Shown here piece by piece: positions 21,648 to 32,487 of a stretch of DNA of 64,000 nucleotides (position 1 is the stretch's first letter; the number at the start of each line of letters is the position of its first letter). The notes under the pieces are model-generated. The model made no database searches and was not told the DNA's origin. It was given only the letters and a program-made list of their open reading frames with translations. Source of the stretch: Lepidodermella squamata (lineage: Eukaryota > Gastrotricha); NCBI GenBank assembly GCA_047495785.1, contig JBLDXI010000034.1, positions 930,001-994,000 on the forward strand, in the 5' to 3' direction. The position numbers and the translations under genes were made by a program.

Positions 21648-22300
21648 TTTGCCGAAAGGGGAATAAAGGCAAGGGTCGGCCCCCCCTTATATCGCTCAAG
21701 TTTCCGCAGGGGCCAGGGAAAAAAATGTAAGAGCCCCCCCCCCCCTTCCCCCGCCATCTTCGACACTCGTAACGAGCCAATTTCTATCACTAATTATCAA
21801 ACAGCTAAGAACATATTCCTCCCTTTTTTCCTCTATTTTGCAAAGTAAGCTATTGGTTCTGGGTTCCGACATATTGATCACCAGTTTTCACATAGGTCAA
21901 AACACCATTGTTAAGGACTCCGATTGAAAACTCCTGGAAACACAAGAAACTTTCATAAACTTGGATTGCTGACATCCACGTTATCCACAATTCGGATTTT
22001 TTGTTATTTTTCAGCCGAAATGCGGGATCATTCGACCACGGGATCGGAGCAGGTTAACATTTCAGGTTGTAATTTCTTACCGGTGAAGCTTAAAAAATGA
22101 ACAAAAACCGACTTGAGTCAAAACAAGATGGATTTCCCGCGACTGACCTGACAAAAATCATCCTCTGACAATTTTTTTATTGGTAAACAGCAAGATTCAT
22201 CTCTACCAACAGCAGCTCCAACGACAACAGTCACGGTTATCTTCTTCAGCTTCTTCTCACTTGCTGCACATTCAAAGGTCGCTAAAGCTCCCCGTACAAC
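21648..22300. other. Intergenic
   Basis: Contains a run of about 13 C at roughly 21737-21749. No gene recognised. The right end is the 3' flank of member 4. Confidence 0.4.
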
Positions 22301-22648
22301 TCAATTCGCTGGCTCTGCTTCTTCTCGCCCAGCTGTTGGTTTGAAACTGTTGACGCATTCAACCTGCGCATTCTTGGTTGGTTGTTCTTTGATGCATTTC
22401 CAATAATGAGCTTCCTCCTCGCGATCAGTTGGTAACCTAGCTTCCTGCAGGCATTGCCTGTACTTCTGCGGTCTCATGCCTTTATTTAAGCATTTATTCT
22501 TCTGATTCACCGTTAAAAAGCCAGCATCTGCCCAATCGATTACAGCAGCAACAACCTGTAAACGATCATCATAAGAGAAAACATTCAAGGAATGAAACTA
22601 CGACAATCATACCAATGAAACGGCGATAATGACAGCTAGCTTTGTCAT
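22301..22648 (-). CDS. Small secreted protein, GREEAEP family, member 4 (96 aa)
   Basis: Exon 1 (22648..22613, MTKLAVIIAVSL) and exon 2 (22555..22301) are joined by a 57-nt phase-0 intron (GTATGA...TTTACAG). The signal peptide continues VVAAVIDWADAG. Four cysteines are at the family positions; the TDREEEAHYWKC segment and the GREEAEPAN end are kept. Compared with members 2 and 3, the second half is changed (KEQPTKNAQVEC). Secreted, function unknown. Upstream lies a mirror promoter and a plus-strand relic of exon 1 at about 22996. Confidence 0.82.
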
Positions 22649-23040
22649 GACGTTCACAATTAAGAAAGAATTAAAACTTTTTTAAAAAAGGAAAATACGA
22701 ATAATGAACTCAGGGTGAGCTGGCCTCTCTCGATTAGCAGTTTTGCCCGCTGATCAAACAATGATCGAAGTTGGCAGCGAAGGTCGTACAAAACATTTCC
22801 CTATGATGTTGTAGGTGGAAGGCAAGTTCTAGATACTCCATAGCATGAGATCTATGTTCATGCTTACGCGAACATCCCTGGTTACTTCAATCTTTGTGTG
22901 CTCAGCGGGCAACGCATCATACCGAAAAGCCAGCATAGCTCATTATTCGTATTTTCATCCCTTTAAAAAGTGATAATTTTTTCTTAATTGTGAACATAAC
23001 GGCGAAGCTAGCTGCCATTATCGCTGTCTTATTGTTATGA
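22649..23040. repeat. Mirror promoter of member 4 and relic of a head-to-head copy
   Basis: The stretch CTCTCGATTAGCAG...CCCGCTGATCAAACA on the left is mirrored by TGTGTGCTCAGCGGGCAA and GCCAGCATAGCTCATTATTCG on the right. At about 22996 the plus strand still resembles exon 1 (AAGCTAGCTGCCATTATCGC...), but its ATG has changed to ATA-ACG. Confidence 0.65.
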
Positions 23041-23336
23041 TTGTCGTCAATGAACTAGAGATCTTTCCCAATGTTTCTTTTCGATTTGTCTCAACCCTTG
23101 TTTGCCAGCTCATGCTCTTTCCAAGGAGGGGAGAGTGGATGGGAGGGGGAGGGGCTGTAGTAGTCATGGTAGTCACATGTTCAAATTTTTTAAATGCAAC
23201 TGTGCCTCCATTTTTCTATTAAATTCAATGAAACCTTTGGACGTCATTGCATTGAAACGCGGGGAATCTTTTGATATAAATTCGCCCAAATGAATTGCAA
23301 AATCGGACCGCAATAACAAAAACCGCAGAACATGGC

Positions 23337-23490
23337 GAAGTAGGATTCGAAGTAGGATTCCGGAGCTGAGGTGTATTTCGGTGCCGAGACGAAGAACCAA
23401 GGTCCCCAGGTGGTTTTTCGGCTTTCCTAAGGTTTGGCATCTCGAAGGTAGGGTCTCGCGACACCCCAGCACTCCTGTACCCCGTTGACT
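23337..23490. mobile_element. Short dispersed repeat, GCGAAGTAGGAT family, copy 1
   Basis: Starts GGCGAAGTAGGATTCGAAGT, contains GGAGCTGAGGTG and ends near GACACCCCAGCACTCCTG. It matches in order the repeat at 43667-43826. Confidence 0.6.
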
Positions 23491-23797
23491 GCGGTATAGG
23501 GTATGCGGTACGACCGTTCCGCCCTGTACTTGTGGCACACTGATCGAGAGCTTTTTAACTCTATGGGACCTAGACGATAAACCCGTAGTCATAGCAGGCT
23601 GTTTTCCAGCCCCTGAACTGACACAAAACAGCCTCTGGCAATCTGTTTTATTAGATAGCAACGGGATTCATCTTAAATAGAATCAACAGCTTCAATACAA
23701 CACAGCGACTTATCTTCTTCATCTTTTTCTCACTTGCTGCAAATTACGCCCGCGAATTCAATGCCGCCCACTCGCTGAAACTCCTCGTGCAGCACTC

Positions 23798-24113
23798 TCA
23801 ATTTGCTGTTCGGGCCACCCAATCGGCTAAGCCGGCACGCATGGCTTCCTGTGGCTCTGCGTCTTCTCGCCCAGACGGGCAGTTCTTCACGCAGTTCCAC
23901 GACGCCGCTTTCCCAGGATGGTCTCGTATGCATTTGTCATTACATGCTTTCTCCTCAGGACTAATTGTTCGGATTTGTGCTGAAGACTTCTTCTTCGCAT
24001 TTGACCGGTCTATAGCACAACCTGTAAAACGATATTAAAGGCGCATTTTATAGGGAATGTTAATGCGATGATCATACCAATAAGACAGCGATAATGACAG
24101 CTAGCTTTGCCAT
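23798..24113 (-). pseudogene. GREEAEP family member 5, frameshifted
   Basis: Exon 1 (24113 downwards, MAKLAVIIAVLL) and the intron are intact. Splicing at the family acceptor (exon 2 from 24021) gives VVL and then a stop. In another frame exon 2 is open to 23798 and shows family-like residues (SPEEKACNDKC, CPSGREDAEP) but is shortened before the first cysteine. A small deletion just after the acceptor explains both. Unless a different acceptor is used, this copy is dead. Confidence 0.65.
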
Positions 24114-24483
24114 GATTTTGAAATTTCAAAATTAAGAAAGAAATATCAAGTTTTGAAAGAGATGAAAAACTGAATAATAAACTTTGGGTCAGCTCGCCTC
24201 TCGATGAGCTGTTCTCCAGACGTCTGCCCGCTGTGCACACTGTAGTCGAAGTTGGCGGTTGGCGGCGAAGATCCTACAAAGGGAAAATATTGCTTGTAGC
24301 CGCCAACTTTTAAAAACTTAACAACCTGAATGCTCTTTGCCTTCTTACGCGATCAGCCTTGCCAACTCCGATCATTGTGTGCTCAGCGGGCAGACGTCTA
24401 GCAAACAGCTCACCGAGCTCACCCTTAGTCATCATTCATTTTTTTTTAATTGGTGATAATTTCTTTTTAATGGTGAACATATT

Positions 24484-24512
24484 ATGGCAAAGCTAGCTAT
24501 CATTATGCCAAT
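24484..24512 (+). pseudogene. Relic exon 1 of the GREEAEP family
   Basis: The plus strand reads ATG then AKLAIIM in the family signal-peptide frame, after the conserved GTGAACAT leader. Nothing of exon 2 follows. It is the mirror partner of member 5. Confidence 0.55.
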
Positions 24513-24573
24513 CACCGTATTTTCCGTATTCCGTATTCGTATTTTCATTTTCGACTCGATAACGCTATGGGGC

Positions 24574-24887
24574 AGGGTGCGAAATACAGGGGCGCTGGGG
24601 TGTCGCGGCAACCCAGCTCCAGGACCAGAGGTATAGGCTGAAAAGAACCAAAGGGGGGGCCTTTGGTTTCTTCGGCTCGGTCCTAGAAAGTGAGGGGTTG
24701 TACCTTAGGTTTATCAGATATTGGGGCTAACTCAGGGCGCGAAGTATGAGGGGAATGAGGGGTAACATACCCCCAGTTCCGCAGACCAGAGTGGAAAAAT
24801 CCCCAGAAAACCACAGGGGGGACCCTTTGGTCCTAAAATTGGGGCCCAAAAATACCTCCTAGTTGGAGGATCCTACTTCGCGCACTG
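24574..24887. mobile_element. Miniature inverted-repeat element, GCGAAGTAGGAT family, copy 2
   Basis: Begins CAGGGTGCGAAATACAGGGG and ends GATCCTACTTCGCGCACTG. The ends are imperfect inverted repeats of about 11 bp (CAGGGTGCGAA). The interior has long G and C runs and no coding frame. Confidence 0.6.
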
Positions 24888-26886
24888 GGCTAATTAGCTC
24901 CTTATTCATTGTCCGTCCTATGTCCATCCTATGTCCTATTCCCGTCCAATCGGTTAGGGGTAGAGGATGAAAGGAGCAAAATGGGTAGATCAATGGTCGG
25001 AATGTCACTCAAGGTTGCAACGCTTCAATTTTGTTCGGAATTCGGGACATTTTTATTTGAATTCCCGGGTTTTTGGATTTCCCGCCAACTTCTATCATCC
25101 ATTATCTCCATAGATATGCAAACAATTATGTTTCAGTACAATAATTTTTCCTGTTAGTTTTTTGCACCGGATATTTTGCCTTTCACTCTTGTAATGAAGC
25201 CGGTATACATACATACATACGCGCTTATACACGAGCCACTTGGCTTCACGCGCCGGAACAAAGCGATTTGAGATTAAAACATAATATGAACGCTACACCG
25301 TGGTCAATGCCGATTTTTTCTCGCCTGTTTTATTCGGACGATGAGCTCGCAGTGGTGGGCACGCAGAAACCAAACACTGAGTAGCGAAATGAAGCGCGCA
25401 CGTTGCGGGTGGAAAAAAATGAAGCAGAACAAAAATAATAATAACAAAAATATTGATGCTGAAAATGATAATAAAGAAGAAGGCTGTATCATGATGATAA
25501 CGGTGAAACGGAAATTATGCCGCGATTGAAAATGCATAACGCTAAACGCTGGCTAATGAATATTACCAACGCGTTTCATTTACGTACTTGTGCCTGATGG
25601 CTGTTTTATGGGCGGGCAAATATCCATGTTTTAGCAACCCTGATAATAATAGAATCAATTGTTGGTCATTTTTTTAATAAATAGACCGAACTCGTATGTT
25701 TTAGATCAATAGATCGAGTTGACGAATCAAAATGCTTACACAATTTTAGTTAATTTTATAAAATTTATTTCCGATAATTTCAGGGTTTCGGATAATTATC
25801 CTTAATTAATTTCAAAATAATTGATTTTTTTGAGAAAATGAGGACATTTTATGTTTTAGCTAGGTGGGGAAACACCGTATAATGGTTTCCTAGATTGGTG
25901 ATACGGGAAAAAATCACTGATTTGTGAAATCGATACTTGGAATCGATGTCCGCTCTGGATGTTTGTGTAAACTGGCCAATCATCGCGAAAAATTCGGGTA
26001 ATACTAGTGATATCAATTAGTTAGGCTGGGTCATGAACACTTCAGATTATGTGAGCTTTTTTGGGGAAATCTAACTCTGGAGCCCCGAATTAAGTGCTAT
26101 AGACCTGAAACCATACTTACCTGAATTTCCTCACTATATATGAGCCTTTTTCGAAATCAAATTTAAATCGGCGTGGAGTGATTTAAGTTTGTTTTAAGCT
26201 AGAGAAGTTTTTTTGAATTTTTTTCGCAAAAAAAACTCTAGGATGAATCATACACCTATATAACTCAAGCACGCGAATTCATTGAAAACTGCTGCTGATA
26301 AAAAAATTTGCCTTCAGTTTTAAAATCAAGCAAGTCATTTCATTCGATTTAATACGACTTCCGTTCCAAGTCCTTTACTCATAGAATCACTCAATAAAAA
26401 TTGTTAAAATTAGCTATAAAATACCTTGAATGTCCCTGAACACCTTTAATGTGACATTATTTCCTAAATTGTATCTTTATCGAGGAAATTTGAAATTTTC
26501 TAAATTAATCCTTTCCAGCAATTATTTGAGCGAAATTCATTTTTAATCACCATAATCAATTTTTAGCATTTTCCAATCGTTTAATTTAATTTTCCAAGCG
26601 GTTTTAATAAAATAGGTTATGTAGGTAATAAAAGAATAGTTTTTGTCATTGCGAACTTACAAAGGTCACGAATTTCCTGTCCACGCGCAATTAATTAGCG
26701 TTTTATTATGCGTAGCGCTTAAAATTACTACAACTTCCTATTACACACTAAAAATTTAAAAAATTAACGTTAAATTTTAAACAGGATTGGTTCTTTTTTT
26801 CAAAATTACCTACTAAAATGTATTTTAAATGTATTTTTATTTAATTAACGAAAATTCCTTAATTTTTAGGAATTATTTTAGAAAAA
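24888..26886. other. Long AT-rich intergenic region
   Basis: No gene recognised. A short CATA microsatellite lies at about 25207. The DNA just upstream of 26887 contains two acceptor-like TTTTTAG/TTTTAG sites before the start codon. Confidence 0.4.
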
Positions 26887-27984
26887 ATGGGTAAAAATCA
26901 GTACATCTCGAATTTTCCCGCCGTCCCTATGTACCGAAGCTACGGATGCTCAACAGCTCTAAAAGTCTTTAAAGCAATAATTAGCCTGTTACTCCTCGCC
27001 ACAACTTGGTTCATCGCATTTCTACAAAATTGGAACAGCTTCCTAACCTGCATCGACTCCTCAATTTTCGGCATCGAACTACCCACCCAATCCTACCTAA
27101 CCGCCCTGAGTTCAGCCTATTTAATCGGAAACAATCGAACAGCCGATTTCGAAAATTGCCGATCAGAAAATTCGATTTCAATACTGCCGATTCGATTTCC
27201 TGTTGTCCTAACATCGCTACATGTCTGCATAACCTTTAGCCTTATTTCGAAATCGGCCTATGTTCGAAAGGCTGAATTCATCTGGACCGTCCTGATGTTC
27301 CTAATCGACGGATTTCTGCTATTCCTATCATCCATTGCGTTGCTGATTTACGTATCGAATCAAAATTTGGCACTCGGCCAAATCGATATCGCCAAATTCC
27401 TAATCGAATTCAAATCAGGCTATTACAGCCTAGAAATTTCCTATTTAATCCTAATTGATCTAGGATTATGCTTCATCGCATTCACGCTTCATCTACTCCA
27501 ATCTGTTAATTTGAAGCCGATTTCAAGTTATCAAGCAGTGTTTCCAGAGAGGACTGGAGGGTTTGTCTACCGGCCAAAGTGCCTTCAGTCGTACAGCTTC
27601 GCGGTTTTTTCGAAATTTATCCAACGATTACTGCCGATTTTCGCCTCTAATTTCGGCGTAATTTACGCGTTTCAATCAATTTACGGCCTCGCAGTGCGTG
27701 AAAATTCGTTTGACCCACTTATTGACCTCGCCGCGGCCGTAATTATGCTGTGGCATGCGGTTTTAGCCTCGGCCGTTCTACCAGCGTCGCATTGCTACAA
27801 AAGTCCTTACCATGGTAAGGCTACGCTGGTAATTTTCGTGCTTGAAACGCTGGTGCTAAGCTGCGCTGTGGCTGGGCTTGTTTTTCTATGGATTCAACGT
27901 GTTTACCTTAGCTGTTGCATCGGCTACATTGCGGTGGTTAATCTTCTCGTGTGGCTGATTGATTTCGGCCTTCATCAGTTCTGA
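26887..27984 (+). CDS. Multi-pass membrane protein of unknown family, member 1 (365 aa)
   Basis: Single exon. About eight hydrophobic segments: one near residues 25-45, a loop of about 50 residues that probably faces outside, then pairs at about 95-155, 180-205, 235-260 and 285-360. Conserved landmarks shared with the genes at 29310 and 44015 are RFPVV before the second segment, FVYRPKCLQS in the central loop, WHAVLASAVLPASHCYK, and VWLIDFGLH close to the end. I do not recognise the family. The last residues (HQF) are shorter than in the other members, which end with a CC motif. ATG follows TTTTAGAAAA, a possible splice or trans-splice acceptor. Confidence 0.8.
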   Translation: MGKNQYISNFPAVPMYRSYGCSTALKVFKAIISLLLLATTWFIAFLQNWNSFLTCIDSSIFGIELPTQSYLTALSSAYLIGNNRTADFENCRSENSISILPIRFPVVLTSLHVCITFSLISKSAYVRKAEFIWTVLMFLIDGFLLFLSSIALLIYVSNQNLALGQIDIAKFLIEFKSGYYSLEISYLILIDLGLCFIAFTLHLLQSVNLKPISSYQAVFPERTGGFVYRPKCLQSYSFAVFSKFIQRLLPIFASNFGVIYAFQSIYGLAVRENSFDPLIDLAAAVIMLWHAVLASAVLPASHCYKSPYHGKATLVIFVLETLVLSCAVAGLVFLWIQRVYLSCCIGYIAVVNLLVWLIDFGLHQF

Positions 27985-29309
27985 GTGGAAAAAACGGATG
28001 AGGAAAAACCGATATTATTATTATTATTATCATTACTGTACTTTAACCTAAATGTGTGCGCGTTTATGTTATTATTAGATGATATTATGTTACGGTTGAA
28101 ATAAAAGTGAGAAGATATTATTATTCTTACCTATATTGGCATTTTTACCTATAAGCTATTAAGGTCAGAAAATATCGCCAAAATAAGCTACAGCGCCTCT
28201 TTTTTCCGAGGCGAGAAACCACGATTTTTTATAGACGTAATAGGATGAATTTTACAAACTTCAAAATATTCCAAGATATTGGGAATTCAAAGGATTCATA
28301 GTCCGAATTTCAATTTTTCTGGTTTCTACGTAATTCAAATTTTTTTGAATTTTTTAAATTCTATACAGCTTGTCCTATATTAGGTGCGTTTTTTTACTCA
28401 AGTTCTCAATTTTCGCAGGAAATTCAATTTTTTTAAATTTAATTCTAGATCCTACGACTTTTTCGTCCTTCAATGGCAGTTTTGCCGAAGAAATTGAAAG
28501 TTTACCAGAGAATACCCGGAAAACCCCGACGGTAATTACTTTGGTATTTTTTCGGTATTCAGTATTTCGGAATACGGGTGGGAAACTTCAAAAATGACAT
28601 TGGAAGTCGCACCGCACATGACAAGGAAAAATAGAATAATCTAAAATGTCATAAGAAAATTATTCAAGTAAGACTCTTATGAATGGGATTTAAGGATCCG
28701 AAGAAATTTAATCGACCCAGGTGAAAACCGAAAATTACCGGACCAGTACCGAACTGGGCTTTCAGAGCTGCTTTCTCCAGTAAATTTTTCATTCCTTCCC
28801 GTAAAATCGAGGATAAATGATGGATGTTTCCCTAAGCGGGTTATTCTTCGAAAAATTACTTGAATTCATAACAAAAATCCAAGATTCCAAATGGTCACCC
28901 AACTCTTGTGGCTAGCTGTAATTCAATGCAGGACATTGAATCGAAACAATTTTTTTGTTAATAATTAATTAAATTAAATGAAATAAAAAAATATATATTA
29001 AATTGAATTATTTATAAAACAAAATCGGGGAGTCTCAACATTTTCCGTAAAATTTTTATAAATTTTTCAAAAGACGTAGTAAGGAAGCGAAAATAACCCC
29101 AAAAGTTGGAAAGCTATAAAAAATTTAAATTTCAAAAATTAAATGGATTTTTTTCATCATCGTTGTTGAAGTTTTGAAGCAGGTTTCAAATCGTGCAAAT
29201 AATTATTAAGAAATATCTGAAAATTTCGAAAATTGTCCTAATTCATTCATCCATGATAATTGATCCTAAATAGCTAATTACTGTTTTTTTTATTGTATTT
29301 TAGAAAATT
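27985..29309. other. Intergenic
   Basis: AT-rich, with a short ATT microsatellite at about 28014-28031 and an AATAAAA at about 28099 that may end member 1. No gene recognised. Confidence 0.4.
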
Positions 29310-30469
29310 ATGGAGCTGATTCCTATTTTTCGAAATAACATTTTATCGATATTTCTGAAAATTTTCAAATGCATTTTCGGAATTATACATATATCCTTAC
29401 TTCTCAAAGCCGCCTACGACAGCTACGTATTCTGCACCTGGGATTGCACGGATGAATTTGACCTAGTTCTACGCCACCCAACTTGGGACAAATTCAAATT
29501 AATCCCTCTGAATCACACCAGAAGAGACTTTGCAGAATCAATTCTACTCCAAGCCCACGGCAGCCAAGACATCGCTGACGAAATCGACGAACAAGAAGCC
29601 TTCAAACGCGTCCACAAATTCCGCCGGCTTTGCAGTCGAAAATGCAACGAACCGGCTAAAATTTTGATTTTCCCATTTCTGGCCGGCATTTTCGATAGCT
29701 ATCTCAATTTCGGCCTAGCTGGTGAGTCGTTATTTCTGCACGATCACGAATTTATTTGGCTAACGAGTTTTTACCTGGTCGATCTATTCGGGCTAATCGC
29801 ATCATTAATCTGCCAATTGTCCTTCTTTCGCATCGACGACGATCCATTTATAAGTTTGAAAATAATTTTTCCAGAAATTTTTAGTGTCCCAATTTTTTTG
29901 TAGATTTTTCGGTGGTTTCAACCGAAATTTTGCTGATTTTCCATCTGCTGCAAGGCGTCAATATCAAACCCTACTCGAGTTCAGTTAAAATTCCGGCTCT
30001 TAGCGGGCAGCACGTCTACCACCCGAAATGCCTTCAAAGCTACAAATTTTCGGTTTCTCTCAAATTTTTCGTCACATTTTTCGCGGCTTTGTGCAGCGCG
30101 TTTTCAGTCACCTTGTCGCTGCTTGACCTTTACGATAATTACCACGGCGATGATACATCGAAATTTCCTCAATGGCCTAAGCTTGATTTAATAACGGCGA
30201 TTTTCCTATTTTGGCACGCTATCTCAGCTGCAGCTATCCTACCGGCTTGTAATGTTTACAAGAACAAGGCCGAGGCGAAAATGACGTTTGGTTTCTACGT
30301 CGTTCAGACACTGGCGTTTTTGGGCTATTTCGGCTTTTTGTTCTACCAATGGCGGCATCGCAGCTGGTTCAATCTCGCGTATTTAGGCATGCTGAATGCT
30401 GCGATTTGGTTCGTCGATTTTCGCCTTCATTCGTTTCCTAATGACTGTTGCCCTAAATTATGCTTCTGA
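29310..30469 (+). CDS. Multi-pass membrane protein of unknown family, member 2 (369 aa)
   Basis: Exons 29310..29853 and 29904..30469 are joined by a 50-nt phase-1 intron (GTTTGA...TTTTGTAG). Without this intron the gene would appear as two frames. The layout equals member 1: first membrane segment at residues 15-35, an extracellular loop with CTWDC and a second Cys cluster (CSRKC), then seven more hydrophobic segments. Shared landmarks are VYHPKCLQS, WHAISAAAILPACNVYK and WFVDFRLHSFPNDCC. The C-terminus ends PKLCF. The second half is duplicated in inverted orientation at 31580-32050. Function unknown. Confidence 0.8.
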
Positions 30470-31998
30470 TTCGAAAGACATTAACCCGCAACCTGACTGA
30501 TAGTAAAATAAATTTAGAAAAATTGATAAAAACAGATGGAAGTTCCACGTATCGAATATATAGGAAATCGAGCCGTTTGTGAGGAAGTTTTCGGCTGCTT
30601 TTATTTATTTATTTATTTAAGAGCTCAAGTCCGTAGCCGAACGCTCACAACAATGTTAATCGGGCAATCCAATCTTAGCCGGCAGATTAATCAGAGTCAT
30701 ATTCAGTCCATTTGTCAATTTGTGTATTTTGGTAAATTTTGCTTTCAAGCAGGATTAATTCCAAGTCGTGGGGCATTTTCCGTTGCTTCCAACATCGCTT
30801 CCCGCACTTCGAAACCAGCTTTTCGAAAGAAACTATGAAAACTATGAAGCTTCTGAAGAAGACTAACCAGCCAAAATAGCCAATTTGAATTGCCTCAGGA
30901 ATTAGGAATAAGATTGAACAGCGAATTCGATTAAAAAAGTTAACTGTGATTGAAGCCAAAAGGAATCCCATAGCCAATGAATCATTAACCTGCGGACATT
31001 GACACTAAAAACCAGAAACATCGCTCATCCACATTTTTAGGGTGGATCTTCAACAACTTTTGTACAGCCTACCGAAAAATGTGGATGAGCGATGTTTCTG
31101 GTTTTTAGTGTCAATGTCCGCAGGTTAATGATTCATTGGCTATGGGATTCCTTTTGGCTTCAATCACAGTTAACTTTTTTAATCGAATTCGCTGTTCAAT
31201 CTTATTCCTAATTCCTGAGGCAATTCATTGTATAGGCCTTCTAAACCCATGCTTGGAACCCGTCCCCAGGCCGAGATGTGACTCCAATGAAACAAAATTG
31301 GCTATTTTGGCTGGTTAGTCTTCTTCAGAAGCTTCATAGTTTTCATAGTTTCTTTCGAAAAGCTGGTTTCGAAGTGCGGGAAGCGATGTTGGAAGCAACG
31401 GAAAATGCCCCACGACTTGGAATTAATCCGGCTTGAAAGCAGCCGAAAAATGTCTCGCAAACGGCTCGATTTCCTATATTATCCTATACCTGGAACTTCC
31501 CTCTGTTTTTATTTTACTAACTTCAATTTTTTTAAATTTATTTTACTATCAGTCAGGTTGCGTGTATATGTCATTCAAATCAGAAGCATAATTTAGGGCA
31601 ACAGTCATTAGGAAACGAATGAAGGCGAAAATCGACGAACCAAATCGCAGCATTCAGCATGCCTAAATACGCGAGATTGAACCAGCTGCGATGCCGCCAT
31701 TGGTAGAACAAAAAGCCGAAATAGCCCAAAAACGCCAGTGTCTGAACGACGTAGAAACCAAACGTCATTTTCGCCTCGGCCTTGTTCTTGTAAACATTAC
31801 AAGCCGGTAGGATAGCTGCAGCTGAGATAGCGTGCCAAAATAGGAAAATCGCCGTTATTAAATCAAGCTTAGGCCATTGAGGAAATTTCGATGTATCCTC
31901 GCCGTGGTAATTATCGTATAGGTCAAGCAGCGACGGGGTGATCGAAATCGAGCTGCAAATCGCCGCGAAAAATGTGACGAAAAATATGAGAGAAACGT
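30050..31998. repeat. Large palindrome with arms of nearly 1 kb
   Basis: The right arm (31075-31998) is the reverse complement of the left (30050-31038) with small indels and one 60-70 bp insertion near 31231-31297. The spacer is only 36 bp (31039-31074). The left arm starts inside the last exon of member 2; the right arm carries a truncated inverted copy of it. The innermost 60-150 bp are almost identical, so the event is young or the arms are being corrected against each other. Confidence 0.88.
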
Positions 31999-32050
31999 GA
32001 ATGAAAAGGCAATAACAAAAGACTTTGTACTTGTAGCCTCTAACCTTCAA
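31580..32050 (-). pseudogene. Truncated inverted copy of membrane protein member 2
   Basis: From FFVTFFAA onward the frame matches the C-terminal 135 residues of member 2 nearly residue for residue, up to the PKLCF end. Upstream of that point the sequence departs (MKVRGYKYKV...) exactly where the palindrome arm ends. It lacks the N-terminal half and at least four membrane segments, so it is most likely non-functional, although the frame is open. Confidence 0.7.
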
Positions 32051-32487
32051 ACTGACGTTAGCAACCGCGTTAATCCGATATATTCATTGCATTTTTTCAT
32101 GCGATTTTCTCGCATCAAAATTATTGATTTTTTTTCCTGTCCAGCTGAAAAGTGGCTAGTGTCGAGTCCCAAGTAAAATTTGGGGGTGGGTTGGGGTTGG
32201 TTGACAGTGGCTAGATAAACCCTTGTGCACCAGCTTCTAGGGCCGCCTCGTCTATCAGCTACATACTCACTCAATTGCAGAAAAGGTAGTTGCTATGCTT
32301 TTATCAGATGTTTCAGAACTTCTTTTGGTGAAAGCATGAGATATCACCACTCATATTATTCTTTGCAAAAAATGGCGCTCGACAAAAGTCGGGAAAGTGG
32401 CGTTAATAGCGACACTTTTATCACCCTTATCTATGCTGTGCCGTGCAATTTTCCGTGGCAGTTTTGAAAAATTACAACTTATCAAAG

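Noticed and set aside
23173-23661. 162-codon minus-strand open frame
   Set aside because: It runs through a dispersed repeat and a relic promoter; no domain seen.
29310-29903. Membrane protein member 2 as two broken genes
   Set aside because: A 50-nt intron with good signals restores the frame and matches the paralogue.
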